Origin: IDS-8 sp040902105
GTDB lineage: Bacteria > Pseudomonadota > Gammaproteobacteria > Steroidobacterales > Woeseiaceae
Direction: 5' to 3'
Assembly (NCBI GenBank): GCA_040902105.1
Contig: JBBDXW010000052.1
Location: 62,001 to 126,000 of the forward strand
Length of the DNA stretch: 64,000 nucleotides
Part shown: positions 26,742 through 35,971 of the stretch, piece after piece
Position numbering within the stretch: the first letter of the stretch is position 1
Layout: every line of letters starts with the position of its first letter
Notes under the pieces: generated by a model
What the model was told of the DNA's origin: nothing
The model's input: only the letters and a program-made list of their open reading frames with translations
Database searches by the model: none
Translations under genes and position numbers: made by a program

Positions 26742-27292
26742 TTGGCGATCTCCCTTCGATTTTCTGGCTCGTTCGCCTGCTCTGCCTTCAGGTACCGCGC
26801 GAAGCTCTGACGGGCCCGGTAGAGCCGTGCGTTGAGTACAGCGATAGCAAGGCCAGTGATTTCGGCGATCTCTGACAACCTGTATCCCTCAGCGCGCAGC
26901 GCAAGCAGCGAACGCTGGCCTGGTTCGAGCTTCGACCAGGCGCACTGCAATTGCTCTTCTCGCTGGGACGTGCATGCCGACTCCTCGGGGCCCGGGTCCG
27001 TGCACGGCGACGACCTCACAGGATCCGTGCCATTCCCGAGGCTCATGACAGGAGAGCGTCGCGCACGACGAGCACCGTCGATGAACACGTTGTGCAGCAC
27101 GTGCAATAGCCACGCTTTGACGTGGCGCGATTCGTCGAACTCCGGGATGCGCTGATAAGCGCGGATGCATGCTTCCTGCACGAGATCCTCTGCATCCGCC
27201 CTGTTTCGCGCGAGCCTGAACGCGGCGCGAAATAAGGCGTCGAGGTGCGGCTCGATCAAGCCCTTGAAATACCGCGCATCGGAGTTCGACAT
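26738..27292 (-). CDS. ECF-type RNA polymerase sigma factor
   Basis: This 184-aa protein has sigma region 2 (LFRAAFRLARNRADAEDLVQ, then FDESRHVKAWLLHVLHNVF) and region 4 (ALRAEGYRLSEIAEITGLAI, VLNARLYRARQSF). These are separated by a Ser/Pro-rich linker. ECF factors direct polymerase to stress promoters and are held by membrane anti-sigma proteins, here encoded by the overlapping downstream gene. No autoregulated ECF promoter stood out in the upstream 400 bp. Confidence 0.93.
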   Translation of the reverse strand: MSNSDARYFKGLIEPHLDALFRAAFRLARNRADAEDLVQEACIRAYQRIPEFDESRHVKAWLLHVLHNVFIDGARRARRSPVMSLGNGTDPVRSSPCTDPGPEESACTSQREEQLQCAWSKLEPGQRSLLALRAEGYRLSEIAEITGLAIAVLNARLYRARQSFARYLKAEQANEPENRREIAK

Positions 27293-27694
27293 CTGCGTCC
27301 TCCCCGCCCATTGCCCCTAATACGTTTGGGGACCCAAAAACTAACGGCGCCGCGCGGCGGCGCTCCACGCCGCTAGCGACTGGCGACGGGCTGTCCGGGG
27401 TCAACGAGAATACGCACGGGCAGCGGCTGCACGATCTTCGTAAGATTGCCTCTAGCGTTAGTGCGGCGCGGTTGGAGAATAGCTTACCCCGCTGGCGGGC
27501 TATCTGTACGCGCGCAAGACCGCATGAAGCCGCCGCCCGTCGCGTCGTCGTGTTGTTGGTCGGCTTTCATGGGGACGCCACGCCGACGTGAGTTTGTCCC
27601 GTACCCGAACGGGTGGAAAGAGCACGCCTCATTACAACAGCCTCGATGACCTGGCACCCGTCGTCTTTGTTGCGACGGACGGAGGGCAACCCAA
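27293..27694. other. Intergenic region with no recognised gene
   Basis: This is 400 bp between the sigma-factor start and the cupin stop. Short frames exist on both strands but none reads like a known protein or has a convincing ribosome site. The only structure noted is a GC-rich, self-complementary stretch around 27345-27375 (GGCGCCGCGCGGCGGCGC), just upstream of the sigma gene. Confidence 0.4.
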
Positions 27695-28108
27695 CTACTC
27701 CACAGGTAACACGGGAGCAACACCTATGTCCTTCAGGAGCAGGACGAGAAACTTTGCAGGCATGGTGCTGCTCGCATTCCGTCCGACCGTGTGCAGGTCG
27801 TCCGGTCCCTCATAGAAAGTCTGCCCGGGGGTCAGTGTCACCTGTTCGCCGCCCCTGACCCGCATGACGATCGAGCCCTCCAGCACGTAAATGAATGCAT
27901 GCGCGTCGTGTCGATGAACAGGGTCGGCGCCGCCGGGAGGGTATTCGACGGTGATCATCAACATCTCCTTGCCCGGTATGTCCTGCAGTTCCCTGGAGAG
28001 CAATGAAGCAACCACCGGCGGCAAGGCTGCGGCCGGTTGCTGTGCCGGGAGGGTTCCGCAAGCGAGAACCAGCAGTGCTGCGAAGTATCTCGAGGTTGCC
28101 ATCGTCAA
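27695..28108 (-). CDS. Exported small cupin protein
   Basis: This protein of about 137 aa has a hydrophobic leader (SRYFAALLVLACGTLPAQQ) and a single cupin barrel. The first motif is PVHRHDAHAFIYVLEGSIV and the second is GQTFYEGPDDLHTVGRNAS, with His ligands in both. The function of such exported cupins is unknown. The stop of the GST gene and a TTG codon overlap as TTGA (28108-28105), which suggests coupled initiation at TTG. The ATG at 28102 with GAGGG upstream is an alternative that shortens the protein by two residues. A similar cupin follows EH5 at 54558. Confidence 0.82.
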   Translation of the reverse strand: MTMATSRYFAALLVLACGTLPAQQPAAALPPVVASLLSRELQDIPGKEMLMITVEYPPGGADPVHRHDAHAFIYVLEGSIVMRVRGGEQVTLTPGQTFYEGPDDLHTVGRNASSTMPAKFLVLLLKDIGVAPVLPVE

Positions 28109-28746
28109 GCCCTCGCTCCTGAATCAAATTGAATCATTTCACCTTCTTCGGCGATGATCGCCGCACGGACTCCAAGGTCTGCATACATACGCTCGACGAA
28201 CTGCGACAGGTTCTTGTATCCGTCAAGGCCGATCTCGAGGCGAATCGCCCAGCGCAGCATGACGAAGAGGTACGGATCGGCAATCGATCGCTCATCGACA
28301 AGCCACCTGCGCTCCTCGAGTCGCTTATCGAGCAAACCGAAGTACCGACGAATGTTGCGGGTGGCGGCATTGGCAAGCGGACCTGCAAGCTCCTGGTCGG
28401 GCAGGAAGCGTGCCGGCGCAAAGATTGGCTTGAAGGCCGGATGGACGTCGGAGTTCAACAAGGCGAGCCAGCGCAGGATCTGGGCGCGTCCTCGCGGCGT
28501 GCCGTCGCCGAAAAGTCGCGCGTCCGGATATTGGTCAGCGAGATACGCGAGAATCGCCACGTTCTGCGTAAGCGTGAAGTCGCCGTCCACCAGCAACGGG
28601 ACGGCTCCCTCCGGATTCAAAGCCAGGTACTGCGCAGATTTGACGTCCTCAGGTTTCATCCGGACCGTCTCGTACGGGACACCGATCCACTCGAGGACGA
28701 TGTGGCCGGCCAGCGCGCACGACCCGGGAAAATAGTAAAGTTTCAT
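28105..28746 (-). CDS. Glutathione S-transferase
   Basis: This 213-aa protein starts with the thioredoxin-like GST domain (MKLYYFPGSCALAGHIVLEW), including the Ser/Cys pair typical of bacterial beta-class GSTs. It continues with the cis-Pro and glutathione-binding NPEGAVPLLVDGDFTLTQNV and an all-helical second domain. It conjugates or reduces electrophiles with glutathione, which fits the epoxide and methionine-sulfoxide themes nearby. It is translationally coupled to the exported cupin. A fragment of a second, closely similar GST start lies at 41261-41322. Confidence 0.9.
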   Translation of the reverse strand: MKLYYFPGSCALAGHIVLEWIGVPYETVRMKPEDVKSAQYLALNPEGAVPLLVDGDFTLTQNVAILAYLADQYPDARLFGDGTPRGRAQILRWLALLNSDVHPAFKPIFAPARFLPDQELAGPLANAATRNIRRYFGLLDKRLEERRWLVDERSIADPYLFVMLRWAIRLEIGLDGYKNLSQFVERMYADLGVRAAIIAEEGEMIQFDSGARA

Positions 28747-28833
28747 CGGCCTTCTACCTCAAGGTCCGGCCGGCGCGTGTCGCTGGCCGGGAAGGGATGG
28801 ATTCCGGAGCAGGCTCTCAAAACCCTCGATCGG

Positions 28834-29637
28834 TCACCGCGCAGCCGACGCCATGCCCTTCGGAGCCGACGGCTGTGCCGGGGATGACCGCGTGCCTCTT
28901 TCGTTCAGCCACTCCTCGAAGCGCGTCGTGCCGAGCAGCGCGTCTTCATCAGGTGTAAGCGTCCGATCGTCCAGCACTGCGCCGAAGTAACGCGCGCGAG
29001 CGTCCGCAACGACCGGCGGCGCGTCCTCGCCAGCGCTCACGACGCGCCGCACGATTTCGTCGAGCTGCAGCCGTTCCGGTCCGCCGACTTCGATCGTAGC
29101 GTTGGCGGGCGCGCCAATCGCGATCTCGGCCAGGACAGAAACGACGTCGTCGGACACGATCGGCTGCACCAGAGCAGGCGAAACACGAATACTTTCACCA
29201 TCAAAGCCGGATTGAGCGATGCGGTCCATGAACTCGAAGAATTGTGTCGACCGTAAGATCGTGTAGGGAATCGACGAATTCTTGATCAGGTTTTCCTGGG
29301 CAACCTTCGCGCGCAGGTAGCCGCTATCCTGAGCCCGGTCGGATCCGACAACGGATAACGCGACGTGATGTCCTACCCCGGCTGCCGCTTCCGCGGCGAG
29401 GAGGTTGCGGCCCGAGGTCTCGAAGAACTTCAGGACCGCCGCGTCCTCGAACGAAGGTGAATTCGCTACGTCGACGACGACTCGGGCCCCGGCGAGCGCT
29501 TCGCTCAGACCTTCGCCGGTAATCGTATTGACGCCCGAGTCCGGGGAGGCCGCGAGCACGTCATGGCCGAGCTGACGAAGTTTGGTCACGAGCTTCGATC
29601 CGATAAGGCCGGTACCACCGATAACTACGATTTTCAT
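28834..29637 (-). CDS. NmrA-like NAD(P)-binding protein
   Basis: This 267-aa protein has an N-terminal Rossmann motif (MKIVVIGGTGLIGSKLVTKL) and the NmrA/atypical SDR pattern (VVDVANSPSFED, VALSVVGSDRAQDSGYLRAK, YTILRSTQFFEF). Such proteins bind NAD(P) and act as redox-sensing regulators or oxidoreductases; no catalytic YxxxK dehydrogenase site stands out. The ATG at 29637 follows GGGAGAAAG and begins the fold directly. The frame remains open upstream to 29973, but that stretch is not similar to the family. Confidence 0.85.
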   Translation of the reverse strand: MKIVVIGGTGLIGSKLVTKLRQLGHDVLAASPDSGVNTITGEGLSEALAGARVVVDVANSPSFEDAAVLKFFETSGRNLLAAEAAAGVGHHVALSVVGSDRAQDSGYLRAKVAQENLIKNSSIPYTILRSTQFFEFMDRIAQSGFDGESIRVSPALVQPIVSDDVVSVLAEIAIGAPANATIEVGGPERLQLDEIVRRVVSAGEDAPPVVADARARYFGAVLDDRTLTPDEDALLGTTRFEEWLNERGTRSSPAQPSAPKGMASAAR

Positions 29638-29762
29638 GTCTTTCTCCCTTTTCCTCTGCAAACCAGGACCAGCGGTAGCCAGCCATTCGGTGGAACAAGA
29701 ATCGGCGATCGCCACGTCGGTTTCTTGACGAGCCTTTATGTCACTTGCACTGGATTGACCGC

Positions 29763-32700
29763 TCAGTGTTGCTCGTGGAGTAACTGCGCGGCAGCTTTCA
29801 GATCGGACGTCTCGAACCCTTCGGTGAAACGATCGTACACGGATGACAGCAGATGCCGGGACTCCTCGTCGCGACCTTGCTTCGCTCGCAACCGCGCCAG
29901 CGTGATCGCGGTTCGCAACTCCCAGCTCGCCGAAAATTGTCGGCGGGCGCAAGCCAGTGACTGCATCAGGCAATTCTCCGCTTCCGTTTCGTCGGTCCCG
30001 GCCACTGCAAGGAGAATGGAGCCCTTGATGCGTAGCAACTCGGGCAGCTCGACGGTCTCTTCGTCGGCTGCGGATTCGGCTATTGCGTCGCAGACAACGG
30101 CCCGGGCCTCATCCAGTCGGTCAGAATCGGCCAGGCTTTCGGCCAATGCGCACGCCGCGCGAGCCGCCAGAATACTCTGCTCGTCCGATCTCATGTCCTC
30201 GAGGCTGCGCCTAAGGAGCACGATCCCCTGCTCCGCGTCGCCGAGGCGGACCAGAAGCTCGCCCTTGAGGGCGAGGCCTGTTGCATGGAGTGAAGGAAGG
30301 GCTCGCCAGTTCGGGTGCACCACCAGTCTCTGGAGCACGTCATTCGCGGCCCCAAGGTCGCCGCACCAGAGGAATACGGCAGCCGTATAAAGGAAGGAGA
30401 AACACACGTTCAGCGGCTTGCTTGCCCGCGCCGCTTCATCGATCGCCTCTCTGGCAACCTCCATCGCCCGGTCCGGCGCGCCACGGAGCCATAGAACGCG
30501 GGCGTACGACACCAGCGCTCGAACACGACAGTCGAGACCGAACAGTTGCACATTTCGGGGGCCGGGCCGCGCGAATCCTTTCTGAAAATGCTGTTGCGCG
30601 GCGGCCTGGTTGCCAATGAAGTGCTCGGATGAGCCACGCAACCAGTCGGATATGATCATGTAAGACTCGTCGCTTGCGTTTCGTGCCACCGCGTCCAGCC
30701 TTTCGGCAGCGACAAGGGACCCACGAAAATTCCCGGCGCGTACGAGAAACATGTGCATGCCTACCAGCAGCCGCAGTTGGTGCGCGGTCTCGCCGAGCCG
30801 CTCCGCGATCGTGAGTCCTCGTGCAATCGCTTCCCGAACGTCCTCCCCGTTGCCGCGCGTCCACGTCGACGTTATTGCGCGGGCCTCCTGGAGCACCATT
30901 TCGACCCGGCTTCCCCGCGCAGCATCGTCCTGCATCGCCAGGGCCGACATGCTTCGCTTGTAGCATTCGTTCAACAGCGAGAGCTCCATGAACAGGGGTA
31001 CGGAGGCTGCCGCAAGTTCAACCCCCAGCGCAGCGTCATGGACGTCGGTCGCTGTTGGTGCGTCGGCAGGGGCGCGAGACGCGTTTCCCACGCTGCGCTT
31101 CGAGGGCATCGCTGCGGAACGCCCAAAGCACCAATCGAGAGCAGCACGCACGTTTCCAAGGTGTTCTACCAGGGAAACGGCACGGCTATCCTGATGCGGG
31201 TCGACTTCTCCGCCGCAGGCATCGTCGAGCAGCTGGGCGTAGTACGCCGCATGGCGCCGAGCCGTAGCCTGGCGCTCGCCGCTACGCTCGAGCTTTTCCA
31301 GCGCGTAGTCCCGGGTTGTCTCGAGAAGTCGGTAACGCGTGACGTTGTCGTCGGAGACTGAAGTCGATACGAGGGACTTTGCCACCAGGCTGTCGAACGC
31401 CGTAATGGTCTGAGCCTCGCCCGAAATATTTTCGCAACAGACGGAACGGACAGCCTCTATCGTGAAAGTCCCGACGAAGTTCGACAGTCTCCGGAGAACC
31501 ATCCGCTCGAGCTCGCCGAGAGAACCGTAGCTCCAGTCGAGCAATGCGCGCAGCGTCTGGTGGCGGGGATGGGCCGTGCGGCGGCCCCGCCAGTCCAGGC
31601 CGAGGCCGCCGGCCAGCAGGCCCGCGGTTTCCGTGATGCCATGACTACCGACCCGGCTGGCCGCCAGTTCGATCGCGAGCGCCATCCCGTCCAGCCGGCC
31701 GCAGATTCCCGCAACGGCCGGCGCGTTCGTATCCGTCAACTCGAAGCGGCCACCAGCCGCCGCGGCCCGTTCGATGAACAGTTGCACAGCCGGAAACTTC
31801 AGCACGTCAGCTGCCTTCATGCTGGAACCCCGCGGCGGGCTGGCCAGCGGCGGCAGCCAGTACGCGCGCTCGCCTTCGACCCGCAACGCCTCGCGGCTCG
31901 TTGCCAGTATGTGAACGCTCTGAGCTTCCCTGAAGATCAGCTCCGCCAAAGTGGCTGCCGCATCGATCACGTGCTCACAGTTGTCCAGCACAAGAAGTAT
32001 GCGCAGGGACTTCAGGCACTCCATCAGTGTCGGCACGACGTCAGCCGTCTGGATCGTCAGTCCCAGCGTGGATGCGACCGTCGCCGGAACCAGCACGGGA
32101 TTCGTGACGACCCCGACATCCACGAAGCACACGGCATCCGCGAACTCTTCGCGCATCAGGTGCGCCACAGACACAACGACCGTCGTTTTCCCGATTCCGC
32201 CCGGGCCGATAACAGTGACGAAACGATCGGCTATCAGGTTATGGACAATCCGGCGCACCGTTTCGTCCCGCCCCATCATTCGGGAAAGCACCGGCGGCAG
32301 GAGGAGTCTCTTCCTGGCGGCGCCGCAGGGGTACTCCGCCGTCCGCGCAGGTGGACCTTGAGCGGTAAGTCGCTCGACCGGCGCAACAAAACAGTAACCT
32401 TGCCCCGGAACGTTGACGATGTAACGAATTTGTTGCTCCCCGTCGCCGAGCGCCTTTCGCAGACCGGTAATGTGAACTCTGAGATTGCCCGGATCGACGA
32501 CCAGGCCGCGCCATACGCGGGCGATCAGCTCCCTGGCGCTGACGATCTCGCCTGCGCGCTCCGCCAATACGATCAGGATGTCGAGAGCACGGCTGCCCAA
32601 CACGAGCGGAATGCCATTTTTCTCGAGGGTGCGCTCCGCAGGAAACAGCCGGAAAGGTCCGAACGAGGCGACGCTACCGTGGAACTGCTGCCGGCCGGGC

Positions 32701-32786
32701 TCGTCGACGGGCACCATGCCGTCGTGATGAAAAGATACTTGACCCGCGGGGTGGGAACCGAGGTCGCCAATCGAGCCATCCGTCAC
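29763..32786 (-). CDS. Large regulator: OmpR-type winged helix, NB-ARC-like ATPase, TPR domain
   Basis: This 1007-aa protein has an N-terminal DNA-binding winged helix (residues about 42-135: FGPFRLFPAERTLEKNGIPL, GNLRVHITGLRKALG, NVPGQGYCFV). A STAND-type ATPase follows with Walker A GPGGIGKTT near 193-201 and Walker B LLVLDNCEHV. The C-terminus is about 450 residues of helical repeats. STAND regulators switch on ligand binding to the repeats plus ATP. The adjacent NmrA-like gene runs in the same direction 125 bp downstream, and the alpha/beta hydrolase diverges upstream. Both are possible targets. Confidence 0.9.
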   Translation of the reverse strand: MTDGSIGDLGSHPAGQVSFHHDGMVPVDEPGRQQFHGSVASFGPFRLFPAERTLEKNGIPLVLGSRALDILIVLAERAGEIVSARELIARVWRGLVVDPGNLRVHITGLRKALGDGEQQIRYIVNVPGQGYCFVAPVERLTAQGPPARTAEYPCGAARKRLLLPPVLSRMMGRDETVRRIVHNLIADRFVTVIGPGGIGKTTVVVSVAHLMREEFADAVCFVDVGVVTNPVLVPATVASTLGLTIQTADVVPTLMECLKSLRILLVLDNCEHVIDAAATLAELIFREAQSVHILATSREALRVEGERAYWLPPLASPPRGSSMKAADVLKFPAVQLFIERAAAAGGRFELTDTNAPAVAGICGRLDGMALAIELAASRVGSHGITETAGLLAGGLGLDWRGRRTAHPRHQTLRALLDWSYGSLGELERMVLRRLSNFVGTFTIEAVRSVCCENISGEAQTITAFDSLVAKSLVSTSVSDDNVTRYRLLETTRDYALEKLERSGERQATARRHAAYYAQLLDDACGGEVDPHQDSRAVSLVEHLGNVRAALDWCFGRSAAMPSKRSVGNASRAPADAPTATDVHDAALGVELAAASVPLFMELSLLNECYKRSMSALAMQDDAARGSRVEMVLQEARAITSTWTRGNGEDVREAIARGLTIAERLGETAHQLRLLVGMHMFLVRAGNFRGSLVAAERLDAVARNASDESYMIISDWLRGSSEHFIGNQAAAQQHFQKGFARPGPRNVQLFGLDCRVRALVSYARVLWLRGAPDRAMEVAREAIDEAARASKPLNVCFSFLYTAAVFLWCGDLGAANDVLQRLVVHPNWRALPSLHATGLALKGELLVRLGDAEQGIVLLRRSLEDMRSDEQSILAARAACALAESLADSDRLDEARAVVCDAIAESAADEETVELPELLRIKGSILLAVAGTDETEAENCLMQSLACARRQFSASWELRTAITLARLRAKQGRDEESRHLLSSVYDRFTEGFETSDLKAAAQLLHEQH

Positions 32787-32883
32787 AGTGATATCTCAAC
32801 TCAGCGCGCCCCTTTTCCGAGCATAGCTCTGTTGCCCCAATAAGCAAGGTGCCGCTTCGCGAGCCGGCGCCGCGCGACGTCTA

Positions 32884-32916
32884 TGCGGCATTTAACGCGC
32901 CTTAACGCGGATGAAC
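32884..32916 (-). repeat. 33-nt dispersed repeat, copy A
   Basis: The minus strand reads GTTCATCCGCGTTAAGGCG followed by CGTTAAATGCCGCA. It matches copy B at 36356-36388 in 28 of 33 positions and sits between the 1007-aa regulator and the alpha/beta hydrolase. Its nature is unknown. The GTTAAAT end resembles the integron simple-site consensus GTTRRRY, but no matching left end is apparent. Confidence 0.45.
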
Positions 32917-32991
32917 TTGTAGCGCGAAGCGAGCAGCGGCAAATTGATCGGGACACGACACTGGATCCACACAACCGTATTGGAGAGCACG

Positions 32992-33909
32992 ATGAACACT
33001 TCCTCACACTCAAATCGTACGGCCGGCGCGGCCCAAACCAGCCGCCGCGACGATGTACGTCCTTCCCAAACGAAAGGAACGCAAACAGTGAACGCGATTA
33101 CCAGCGAGGACGGAACACAGATTTACTATAAGGATTGGGGCAGGGGCCCCGTCGTCACCTTTTCCCACGGCTGGCCGCTCAACGCCGACGCGTGGGACGG
33201 CCAGATGCTCTTCCTCGCCCAGCAGGGCTTTCGCGTGGTCGCGCACGACCGGCGCGGTCACGGACGGTCCGAGCAGGCATCGTCCGGCAACGACATGAAC
33301 GGCTACGCCGACGATCTGGCAGCCGTCCTCGAAACCCTCGATCTGCGGGATGCCACCCTCGTAGGACACTCCACCGGCGGCGGCGAAGTCGTGCGCTATG
33401 TGGCTCGGCATGGAACGAAGCGTGTGGCGAAGCTCGTGCTGATTGCCGCCGTTCCGCCCTTACTGCTGAAGACTCCGGCGAATCCCGAAGGTCTCGGCCT
33501 GGAAGTCTTCGACGCACTGCGAGCGGCTCTGGCCAAGGATCGTTCGCAATTCTACAAGGACCTGGCGATCCAGTTTTATGGCGCCAATCGGCCCGGAGCG
33601 AAGGTTTCTCAGGGCATTCTCGATCAGTTCTGGATCTGGAGCATGCAGTCCGGACTCAAGAACGCGTATGACTCCATCAAAGCCTTCTCCGAGACCGATT
33701 TCACCGCGGATCTGAAGAAGATCGACGTGCCCACCCTTCTGCTGCACGGCGAAGACGACCAGATCGTCCCGGTGCACGATTCGTCGAGAAAGTCGGCCAG
33801 GCTGATCGAGAACGTGAAGGACATCTACTATCCCGGCGCCCCGCACGGCCTGACCGCTACGCACCAGGATCAGATCAATGCGGATCTGCTGGCGTTTCTT
33901 CGAAGCTGA
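32992..33909 (+). CDS. Alpha/beta hydrolase, non-heme chloroperoxidase/arylesterase type
   Basis: This 305-aa frame (ATG after GGAGAGCACG) could also start at GTG 33088 to give 273 aa, the usual family length (NAITSEDGTQIYYKDWG). The motifs are HGWPLNADAW (oxyanion), GHSTGGGEVVRYV (nucleophile Ser), LLLHGEDDQIVP (Asp) and GAPHGLTATH (His). The family includes cofactor-free haloperoxidases that act as perhydrolases and esterases. The 32 extra N-terminal residues are Ser/Arg-rich and not typical. The gene diverges from the STAND regulator. Confidence 0.88.
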   Translation: MNTSSHSNRTAGAAQTSRRDDVRPSQTKGTQTVNAITSEDGTQIYYKDWGRGPVVTFSHGWPLNADAWDGQMLFLAQQGFRVVAHDRRGHGRSEQASSGNDMNGYADDLAAVLETLDLRDATLVGHSTGGGEVVRYVARHGTKRVAKLVLIAAVPPLLLKTPANPEGLGLEVFDALRAALAKDRSQFYKDLAIQFYGANRPGAKVSQGILDQFWIWSMQSGLKNAYDSIKAFSETDFTADLKKIDVPTLLLHGEDDQIVPVHDSSRKSARLIENVKDIYYPGAPHGLTATHQDQINADLLAFLRS

Positions 33910-33928
33910 GGGGTGATTCGCGACGGAC

Positions 33929-33953
33929 GGCCTCTTCGTTTGATGAAGAGGCC
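33929..33953 (+). terminator. Perfect hairpin after the alpha/beta hydrolase
   Basis: GGCCTCTTC (33929-33937) and GAAGAGGCC (33945-33953) form a 9-bp stem with a 7-nt loop, 20 bp past the hydrolase stop. No T-tract follows, so it is a weak rho-independent terminator or an mRNA 3'-end stabiliser. Confidence 0.45.
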
Positions 33954-33991
33954 GTGCCGCGCCTCCGGCGGGTACAACTGGAGCAGGTGAG

Positions 33992-34681
33992 ATGTATCAG
34001 AACGGTTTTGTTTCGACCAGCGCGCGTCATGGGACGATCGCGGTGACGCTCATGCCGGTTGCAGCTCGAGCGCTTGAGAGGGCCTCGACTACAAGACCGC
34101 CGTCCGGCTTGCAGGAAGTGACGAGCGATCCCGAACTTTCGCCACGGCAATTGAGGTCAATAATCGCCGAGTTGGTCACGGCGCTGAGCAGCACGCTCAA
34201 CGACGAGCGCGACTCCGCGGAGGAATGTTTGAGTAGAGTCGCTGCTATTCTGCAACCCCTGCAGAAGACGGATACGCGGGCAGGGGAGCGGATGAAGAGC
34301 GGATTGGCACCCTGGCAGATCCGCAAAGTGACTTCGCACATCGAAGCGAATCTCGACAAGCCCATCAAGAGCGGAGATCTCGCCGCGCTCCTGCACTTGA
34401 ATCCATGTCATTTCAGTCGCACCTTCCGCAACAGTTTCGGGGACTCGCCACTCGAGTATGTCATCCGACGGCGCATGGAACGTGCCCAGGGGCTCATGCT
34501 GTCGACTGACGCGCCTCTCAGCCAGATCGCACTCGAGTGCGGCCTGGCCGACCAGGCTTATTTCAGCCGACTCTTCCGGCGGGTTGCAGGCGAGAGTCCC
34601 AACGCGTGGCGCCGAGCCCGTGTCAGTCCCGACAGCCGCGATCTCCTTGCTGATGCGATGTCCGGGGACTCAGGAGGGTGA
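33992..34681 (+). CDS. AraC-family transcriptional regulator
   Basis: This 229-aa protein has a C-terminal AraC DNA-binding domain of two helix-turn-helix units (IRKVTSHIEANLDKPIKSGD, LNPCHFSRTFRNSFGDSP, IALECGLADQAYFSRLFRR). The N-terminal 100 residues contain no recognisable sensor. GGAGCAGGTGAG precedes the ATG. The HD-domain gene starts one nucleotide after its stop, so the two are an operon and the regulator may control its partner. Confidence 0.9.
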   Translation: MYQNGFVSTSARHGTIAVTLMPVAARALERASTTRPPSGLQEVTSDPELSPRQLRSIIAELVTALSSTLNDERDSAEECLSRVAAILQPLQKTDTRAGERMKSGLAPWQIRKVTSHIEANLDKPIKSGDLAALLHLNPCHFSRTFRNSFGDSPLEYVIRRRMERAQGLMLSTDAPLSQIALECGLADQAYFSRLFRRVAGESPNAWRRARVSPDSRDLLADAMSGDSGG

Positions 34682-34682
34682 C

Positions 34683-35354
34683 ATGATCTCAACCGAATCG
34701 AAGCTTTTGACAGCTGCTCCGACCTGTTTGCTGGCAGGCGTTCGTGTTCCCGATACGGAGCCCGTCGCTCAGGCCATGGCATACGCACGCGAGTACACCG
34801 AGCCATTTCTGTTCAATCACGTCATGCGCTCCTGGCTTTTCGCGGTATCCTTCGCTGAAATCGAGCGAACGCCGCATGATGCCGAGGTTTTGGCGGTTGC
34901 CACTATCTTGCACGATCTGGGATTGTCGCAGACGTTCAACGGGCCGTTGCGGTTCGAAGTGGAAGGAGCGAATGCTGCACGCGACTTCGCGCTCGACTTG
35001 GGAATCGACGATCGTCGGGCACAGTTGATCTGGGATGGTGTCGCCCTCAATTCCACGCCCTCCCTAGCCTTGCACAAAGAGCCCGAGGTCGCATTGTGTA
35101 CAGCCGGCACGATTCTGGATTGGTCTGGCCAGGGCGCGGATAGACTGACCGACGACCAGATGGGGGCGATTCTCGAAGCATTTCCCCGGCTGGAGATGAA
35201 GCAGCGGTTCACCCATGCGGTATGCGGAATCGTGAAGTCGCGTCCAAACAGTACTTACGACAACTTTGCCCGCGATTTTGGAGAGCGCTTCGTACCCGGC
35301 TACCAGGCTCCGTCCACGGTAGACTATCTGCTGAACGCCCCGTTCGATGAATAG
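34683..35354 (+). CDS. HD-domain phosphohydrolase-like protein
   Basis: This 223-aa protein has an HD core: NHVMRSWLFA supplies the first His and ATILHDLGLS the HD pair. Further helices follow as in cyanamide hydratase-like and DUF-type HD proteins (GDGVALNSTPSL-like IWDGVALNSTPS). AGGAGG 5 nt before the ATG at 34683, overlapping the end of the AraC gene, decides the start. HD proteins hydrolyse phosphates or hydrate small nitriles; the substrate is unknown. Confidence 0.85.
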   Translation: MISTESKLLTAAPTCLLAGVRVPDTEPVAQAMAYAREYTEPFLFNHVMRSWLFAVSFAEIERTPHDAEVLAVATILHDLGLSQTFNGPLRFEVEGANAARDFALDLGIDDRRAQLIWDGVALNSTPSLALHKEPEVALCTAGTILDWSGQGADRLTDDQMGAILEAFPRLEMKQRFTHAVCGIVKSRPNSTYDNFARDFGERFVPGYQAPSTVDYLLNAPFDE

Positions 35355-35510
35355 GCGTACTGTGGCTGGTCAAACAGATGATTTCTCCGCGGCATGAACG
35401 TCCCTCTCTCGACCAAGGCGCTCTGCGTGCCTGGCCGAAGGCCCTCGGGCGCTCAGCATCGGAACGCCATCGCAATTTCTTCTGCATTCGCCGTTCAAGG
35501 AGTAGCCCGC

Positions 35511-35876
35511 ATGAAACTCAGCCTTGATCCCTCCGTCACCGCACCGCGAAACATCACGGCCGAGTCTTTGGCGCTTGCAAAGTGGTATGACGCCCATCCC
35601 GATGTTCAGCGTTTGTGGGGTATCAGGGACGCGCAAACGCTTCGGGTCGTTGTTTCACTCGAGCCGACTCACGACAGCGATGACGTCTACCCCGCCTGGG
35701 TCGCGAACAGCCAGACATGGGCTCGCGAGCTGCACACGTTGACGGGAAGGGCCGTTGATCTGGAGTTGGTCGGCGAGTCCCCGCCCGACGGCATCGAGTT
35801 TCGCGCCGAAAGCGTCATTGTCGCCGATCTGTTTTGGCGGGACGCGACGCTCATCCCACCACCTATCGCGGTGTAG
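35511..35876 (+). CDS. Hypothetical protein, 121 aa
   Basis: This small acidic soluble protein (KLSLDPSVTAPRNITAESLA, then WYDAHPDVQRLWGIRDAQTL and IVADLFWRDATLI) has an ATG with AAGGAG at 8 nt. Codon pattern and clear start support it as real. I do not recognise the family. It lies downstream of the AraC-HD operon with a 156-bp gap and may be a separate unit. Confidence 0.65.
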   Translation: MKLSLDPSVTAPRNITAESLALAKWYDAHPDVQRLWGIRDAQTLRVVVSLEPTHDSDDVYPAWVANSQTWARELHTLTGRAVDLELVGESPPDGIEFRAESVIVADLFWRDATLIPPPIAV

Positions 35877-35971
35877 CGGTCATAAAGGAGCTACCGGTAT
35901 GCTGCGACTACTGCGCTGCGTGGAAGGAAGTGACGTCGGGACGACATTGCTGTCCACACTGAGGCCAATAC

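Noticed and set aside
27446..27649. Small plus-strand frame in the gap after the sigma factor
   Set aside because: No ribosome site, no recognisable protein, and a shadow-like composition.
31560..32843. 427-codon frame antisense to the STAND regulator
   Set aside because: The sense gene carries Walker motifs and a winged helix. The antisense frame shows none.
32884..32916. Integron attC site
   Set aside because: The GTTAAAT end fits, but no RYYYAAC partner, cassette array or integrase is visible.
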